From Bdellovibrio sp. SKB1291214 (GTDB lineage: Bacteria; Bdellovibrionota; Bdellovibrionia; Bdellovibrionales; Bdellovibrionaceae): a DNA stretch of 64,000 bases. Shown here one piece after another: positions 60,492-64,000 of the stretch. Under the pieces are notes generated by a model that ran no database searches, had not been told where the DNA came from, and saw only the letters and a program-made list of their open reading frames with translations. Position 1 is the stretch's first letter. Each line of letters starts with the position of its first letter. The stretch is taken from the NCBI RefSeq assembly GCF_002209355.2, contig NZ_CP106855.1, positions 62,001 to 126,000 of the forward strand, written 5' to 3'. The translations under genes were made by a program, and so were the position numbers.

Positions 60492-61766
60492 ATGGACCAT
60501 AAGATTGAGCCCTTGTATGACGGGCCTTTGTTCCGCAACGCTATTCAAACTCTCGATGAATCCGCAAAAATTATTAACTGTGATCCTAACGTTCTTGAGC
60601 GTTTGAAACGCCCTCGTCGTTGCATCACTGTTTCTGTTCCTGTTCGTATGGACGACTACTCTGTGAAAGTATTCACAGGTTACCGTGTTCAATACTCTCC
60701 GACATTGGGCCCCTACAAGGGCGGTATCCGTTATCACCAAAACGTAGATCTTCAAGAAGTTGTGGGTCTTGCGGCTTTGATGACTTTCAAAAACTCTGTA
60801 CTAGGTCTTCCGTTGGGTGGCGCTAAAGGTGGTATCACTGTTGATCCAACTAAATTGTCACGCACTGAAAAACAAAACCTAACTCGTCGTTATGCTTCTG
60901 AGATTGGCCCTTTCGTTGGACCAACTAAAGATATTCCAGCTCCAGACGTGGGCACTGATCCACAAACAATGGCTTGGTTCATGGACACTTACTCTCAAGA
61001 GCAAGGTGGCTTTGCACAACCAGGAGTTGTAACTGGTAAACCAGTTGAAATCGGTGGTTCATTGGGTCGTAACCACGCAACAGGTTTGGGCGTTGTTTAC
61101 GTAGCAGAAAAAGCATTCGAAGTTTGCCAAATGAACATGAAAGGTTCCACTATCGCGATCCAAGGTTTCGGTAACGTGGGTTCTTTCGCAGCGAAATTTG
61201 CTTACGATCGCGGCGCTCGCATCGTTGCAGTTTCTGACGTTTCCGGCGGTATCTTCAACGGTGATGGTCTTGATATCCCTGAAGTGCTTGAGTACATCAA
61301 AGCTCACAAATTCTTGAAGGGTTATCCAAAAGCAACACCAATCAGCAACGAAGACTTGCTTGAAGTAAAATGTGATGCTTTGTTCCCGTGCGCTCTTGAA
61401 AACCAAATCGACACTCACAACGCTGAAAAAATCCAAGCGAAAATCATCGTTGAAGGTGCGAACGGTCCTATCACGAATGCGGCAACTAAAATTCTTTCTA
61501 AACGTGGTGTGTTTATCGCTCCAGACGTTATCGCCAATGGCGGTGGCGTAATCGTTTCTTACTTTGAATGGGTCCAAGATACGATGGCGTTGTTCTGGGA
61601 TGAGGACGAAGTAAATTCTAAATTGAAAGTTCTTATCACGAAAGCTTTCGATAAAGGCTATGCAATGTCGAAAGAGAAAAACGTGGATATGAGATCTGCT
61701 GCTATGGCAGTATCTGTACAACGACTTGAGAAAGCGATGCTTCTCAGAGGTTTGTACCCTCGTTAA
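60492..61766 (+). CDS. gdhA: Glutamate dehydrogenase
   Basis: A 424-residue Glu/Leu/Phe/Val dehydrogenase. YKGGIRYHQNVDLQEV, then LPLGGAKGGITVDPT (the catalytic Lys) and IAIQGFGNVGSFAAKFAYDRG (dinucleotide fold) are clear. This size and the ETFxL-like N terminus fit the shorter hexameric NAD(P)-dependent enzyme. It deaminates glutamate to 2-oxoglutarate, likely important to a predator feeding on prey amino acids. AAGGAG stands 10 bases before the ATG. Followed by a small stem and a strong terminator. Confidence 0.96.
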   Translation: MDHKIEPLYDGPLFRNAIQTLDESAKIINCDPNVLERLKRPRRCITVSVPVRMDDYSVKVFTGYRVQYSPTLGPYKGGIRYHQNVDLQEVVGLAALMTFKNSVLGLPLGGAKGGITVDPTKLSRTEKQNLTRRYASEIGPFVGPTKDIPAPDVGTDPQTMAWFMDTYSQEQGGFAQPGVVTGKPVEIGGSLGRNHATGLGVVYVAEKAFEVCQMNMKGSTIAIQGFGNVGSFAAKFAYDRGARIVAVSDVSGGIFNGDGLDIPEVLEYIKAHKFLKGYPKATPISNEDLLEVKCDALFPCALENQIDTHNAEKIQAKIIVEGANGPITNAATKILSKRGVFIAPDVIANGGGVIVSYFEWVQDTMALFWDEDEVNSKLKVLITKAFDKGYAMSKEKNVDMRSAAMAVSVQRLEKAMLLRGLYPR

Positions 61767-61771
61767 TGGTT

Positions 61772-61831
61772 ACTCCGGCAACGCCGGAGTGCAGACCAAT
61801 AAAGGTGGGTTTCAAACCCACCTTTTTTTTT
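61772..61831 (+). terminator. Stem plus terminator after gdhA
   Basis: ACTCCGGC/GCCGGAGT form a first stem (61772-61790). AAAGGTGGGTTT and AACCCACCTTT then form a second with an eight-T tail at 61801-61831; this is the terminator. A near copy of the first stem is at 49858-49878. Confidence 0.9.
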
Positions 61832-61865
61832 GCTTTTTAGATCACACAGTTGGAGTTTAATTCTC

Positions 61866-62852
61866 ATGCGTCCTTGGCTTCTACTTCCTCCGAAACTTGC
61901 TCACGATATCAACGGCTATGCTCTGCCACTGCTTTCTTACCTTCATGGCAAGAAGACTCCTCATTGGGGCACATTCACATGGAGAGACATGACATTCGCA
62001 AATCCATTGGGAATCGCCGGCGGAGTTGATAAAGATGCCGAGCACTTGAGTGACTGGTGGAGACTAGGTTGCGGTTTCGTCGAAGTCGGCACTGTGACTC
62101 CCCAAGCACAGACCCCGAATCCGGGGAAAATCATGGACCGCGATATGAAGCTCACAGCAATGTGGAATAAAATGGGTTTCCCGAGCCACGGGGCTGATGA
62201 AGTTTTCTATAATCTAGCCTCTTATGCTCCCAACTTTCGAACTCCCGTATTTGTAAACATCGGCAAAAATCGACAGACCCCCAATGCTCACGCCGTGAAG
62301 GATTATTTGGAACTGGTCGATAAGTTGCGCCCGTGGGCTGATGCCTTTGTCGTGAATATCTCAAGTCCCAACACTTCGGGTTTACGTGAGTTGCAAAAGA
62401 AAGAAAATCTGGGAGCTCTTTTAAAACCTATTTTGGATCGAGTTTCACACTTTGAACCGACACCGGTTTTGGTCAAGCTAAGCCCTGACATGGGCGAAGA
62501 AGGCTTGGCGGAAGCAGTGGCTAATTGCCAAGAAATTGGTGTCGATGGCTTCGTGTTAACAAACACGACTTTATCGAGACCCCAAGGCTGTCAATTCCCT
62601 CAGGAAGGTGGTCTGTCGGGGGCTCCGCTGAAAGATCTCTCACAACGCGCATTGCAAATTGCTGTTCAAACTTTAGGCAAAAAGCGTCAAGGAATGCTGA
62701 TAGTGAGTGCTGGAGGCGTCCTAACCCCTGAAGATGTTTTTGAAAGATTGCAAATGGGCGCAGATCTTGTTCAAATTTACTCTGCACTCGTGTTTCATGG
62801 ACCTCGTTTTTTCCACGACGTTGCAGCTAGAAGGAAAGATGTCGGCAGATAG
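61866..62852 (+). CDS. pyrD: Dihydroorotate dehydrogenase (quinone)
   Basis: A 328-residue class 2 DHODH of pyrimidine synthesis, oxidising dihydroorotate with quinone at the membrane. The class 2 pattern is visible: FANPLGIAGGVDKDAEHLSD, GFVEVGTVTPQAQ and NISSPNTSGLRELQ; the catalytic base is a Ser in the latter part (NISSPNTSG). Start ATG 61866 has GGAG ahead, within a terminator-proximal region. It overlaps the Nudix gene by 14 bases, so the two are one operon. Confidence 0.95.
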   Translation: MRPWLLLPPKLAHDINGYALPLLSYLHGKKTPHWGTFTWRDMTFANPLGIAGGVDKDAEHLSDWWRLGCGFVEVGTVTPQAQTPNPGKIMDRDMKLTAMWNKMGFPSHGADEVFYNLASYAPNFRTPVFVNIGKNRQTPNAHAVKDYLELVDKLRPWADAFVVNISSPNTSGLRELQKKENLGALLKPILDRVSHFEPTPVLVKLSPDMGEEGLAEAVANCQEIGVDGFVLTNTTLSRPQGCQFPQEGGLSGAPLKDLSQRALQIAVQTLGKKRQGMLIVSAGGVLTPEDVFERLQMGADLVQIYSALVFHGPRFFHDVAARRKDVGR

Positions 62853-63297
62853 TGTTGAGTTAAAACCAAGAAAACCAAAAATCCGTAAGGGTCATTGGAT
62901 TCCAGTTGTTGCAGGATTCTTGCGCAAAGACGGAAAAATCTTGGTCGGTCAACGCCCCGAAAACAATTCCTTAGCGGGACAATGGGAATTTCCTGGTGGA
63001 AAAATCGAAAGTGGCGAGACACCTGAACAGGCATTAGCTCGCGAACTTGATGAAGAACTCGGCATTGAAGCTGAGGTTGGCGACCTTAAACTAGCATGCA
63101 CTCATTCCTATGGAGATGTAGGGATTCTCATATTGTTTTATGAAATCCTGTACTGGAAAGGCGAACCTCGCGCCAAACATCACATGATGCTTGAGTGGAT
63201 ACATCCGGAAGAACTAAAACACCGCAATATCCCTGAAGCCAATCGTAAGATTCTGAACCGAATCTACAAAGCCCTGGGACTTGAATGGCCAAAATAA
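62839..63297 (+). CDS. mutT: MutT-like Nudix hydrolase
   Basis: A 152-residue Nudix protein with the box GGKIESGETPEQALARELDEELGI (GX5EX7REUXEEXGU). The preamble GHWIPVVAGFLRKDGKILVGQR and QWEFPGGK are like MutT and NudG, which hydrolyse oxidised nucleotides such as 8-oxo-dGTP. Start ATG 62839 has AAGGA ahead. It overlaps pyrD by 14 bases and the next gene by 13, a tightly packed operon. Substrate specificity is by family, not shown. Confidence 0.92.
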   Translation: MSADSVELKPRKPKIRKGHWIPVVAGFLRKDGKILVGQRPENNSLAGQWEFPGGKIESGETPEQALARELDEELGIEAEVGDLKLACTHSYGDVGILILFYEILYWKGEPRAKHHMMLEWIHPEELKHRNIPEANRKILNRIYKALGLEWPK

Positions 63298-64000
63298 TTC
63301 TTGTTAGCACCAAAACTCAAAGTACGACATGGCAATTGGCTCAAGCCTTGCGCTCCCAACAGCATGAAGTCACTGTGCTGACAAGCTACGGTGAAACACC
63401 CCCGGAAAATACGAACGGCATTGAGTACATGGCTTATTTTAAGAAATGGTCTGTGCTTGAGGGACTGAAAATCATCCCAGGCCTTTTCGGTATTCAACCC
63501 CACATCTTGCACTTGATCTTAGACGATGATCGCATGAATGCCGCACAAGTGGTGCTTTCGACATTTGCAAAATCTCATCCTTACTGCGTGCTAACGACGT
63601 CACTTTTGCATATCAAACGCGGCCTTAAAAAAACCAACCCCGTACGTTATCTGGTCGAGGAAAGTGACATCATCACTTTTCCAACCGTGGAATCGTTGGC
63701 ACAGCTGCGTGGCTTGAACGTGCGGTCCGCAAGGCAAGGTCGCGGTATTTTACCACCTGCTTTTGATTTTAAAAATCAACCTGCACAAGTTGTATCTTTA
63801 GACGATGTTGAACAGTCGTTGTTAACAAATTTAGAGGGCCAGGAGTTTTTCATCCTGCCTTTTCGTGAAGGACGCTTTAATCCAGAATCGGATCGCTTTG
63901 CAAGACTGCTTATGCTGGCTCGCAGACATAAAGTTGTCCTGTGGGGAACGTATTCCCACTGGTCCCTTCGTGAAAGAAAACAGTTCGCGCAGTGGATGGA
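63285..64000 (+). CDS. Glycosyltransferase-like protein (cut by window end)
   Basis: An open frame of 238+ codons with no stop in the window. It begins MAKIILVSTKTQSTTWQLAQ and QQHEVTVLTSYG, the usual N-terminal Rossmann pattern of GT-B glycosyltransferases, with LHLILDDDRMNAAQ further on. The C-terminal donor-binding half would lie beyond the end. The ATG overlaps the Nudix stop by 13 bases, so it is co-translated. Function by pattern only; a family 4 transferase is the best guess. Confidence 0.7.
   Translation, partial: MAKIILVSTKTQSTTWQLAQALRSQQHEVTVLTSYGETPPENTNGIEYMAYFKKWSVLEGLKIIPGLFGIQPHILHLILDDDRMNAAQVVLSTFAKSHPYCVLTTSLLHIKRGLKKTNPVRYLVEESDIITFPTVESLAQLRGLNVRSARQGRGILPPAFDFKNQPAQVVSLDDVEQSLLTNLEGQEFFILPFREGRFNPESDRFARLLMLARRHKVVLWGTYSHWSLRERKQFAQWM

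Noticed and set aside
61059-61721. A 220-codon frame antisense to gdhA
   Set aside because: Shadow of a highly conserved gene; composition is unnatural.
1-64000. tRNA or rRNA genes
   Set aside because: I found no cloverleaf-like intergenic sequence or rRNA-like stretch in any gap.

Overview
The window reads as chromosome of a predatory bacterium of the Bdellovibrio group (Bdellovibrionota). The main reasons are a lineage-typical set: an FHA-GGDEF diguanylate cyclase matching the DgcB type, two adjacent TIGR02147 (DUF4423-like) regulators, a tail-fibre-like secreted protein with the N- and C-terminal domains of Bdellovibrio mosaic adhesive trimer fibres, many secreted proteins of unknown function, and short GTAAGGAC/GTACC-type intergenic repeats. 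Codon use is even across the window. I saw no phage, insertion sequence, CRISPR array, rRNA or tRNA. Species assignment is not possible from what I can see.

Layout. 1-6 kb: HEPN protein, secreted L,D-transpeptidase, SfsA, and an E2-E3 operon of the pyruvate dehydrogenase complex. 6-12.3 kb: outer-membrane protein, thiolase with a divergent TetR regulator and a palindromic operator, a 30-bp inverted-repeat element, clostripain-type protease, VWA lipoprotein. 12.5-18.6 kb: PhoH-MaoC-BLUF photoreceptor operon, PilZ protein, TonB-like protein, MsrB, and an OMP/HEXXH-lipoprotein pair. 18.6-22.1 kb: a second long inverted-repeat element, then a sigma-54 promoter in front of an ECF sigma factor, a membrane anti-sigma candidate and a Spy/CpxP-like protein. 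22-26.5 kb: fibre protein and glycine-rich secreted protein in one operon. 27.4-31.7 kb: regulator pair, Hanks-type kinase and the convergent FHA-GGDEF cyclase.

31.8-42.5 kb holds the most striking locus, a complete-looking alpha-glucan system: maltoporin, secreted type I pullulanase, a solute-binding-protein/permease fusion, second permease, ATPase, a secreted animal-type alpha-amylase and a ROK kinase. The likely flow is outside starch or prey glycogen, cut to maltodextrin, taken up through LamB and the ABC transporter, then glucose phosphorylated and passed to Pgi (43.8 kb). No maltodextrin phosphorylase, amylomaltase or alpha-glucosidase is in the window.

42.6-55 kb: hemerythrin protein and a small membrane relative, coiled-coil/phosphoesterase/pgi operon, ohrR-ohr with a clear OhrR box, PfkB kinase, RlmN, a duplicated-domain secreted protein, an APH(6)-type kinase, DOPA dioxygenase-like protein, heptose kinase. 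55-64 kb: AlkB-like oxygenase, trypsin-like protease, Tat-exported GMC oxidoreductase, alpha/beta hydrolase, glutamate dehydrogenase, PyrD, a Nudix hydrolase and a glycosyltransferase-like gene cut by the window end.

Most assignments rest on motifs and family resemblance read by eye; no database search was run.
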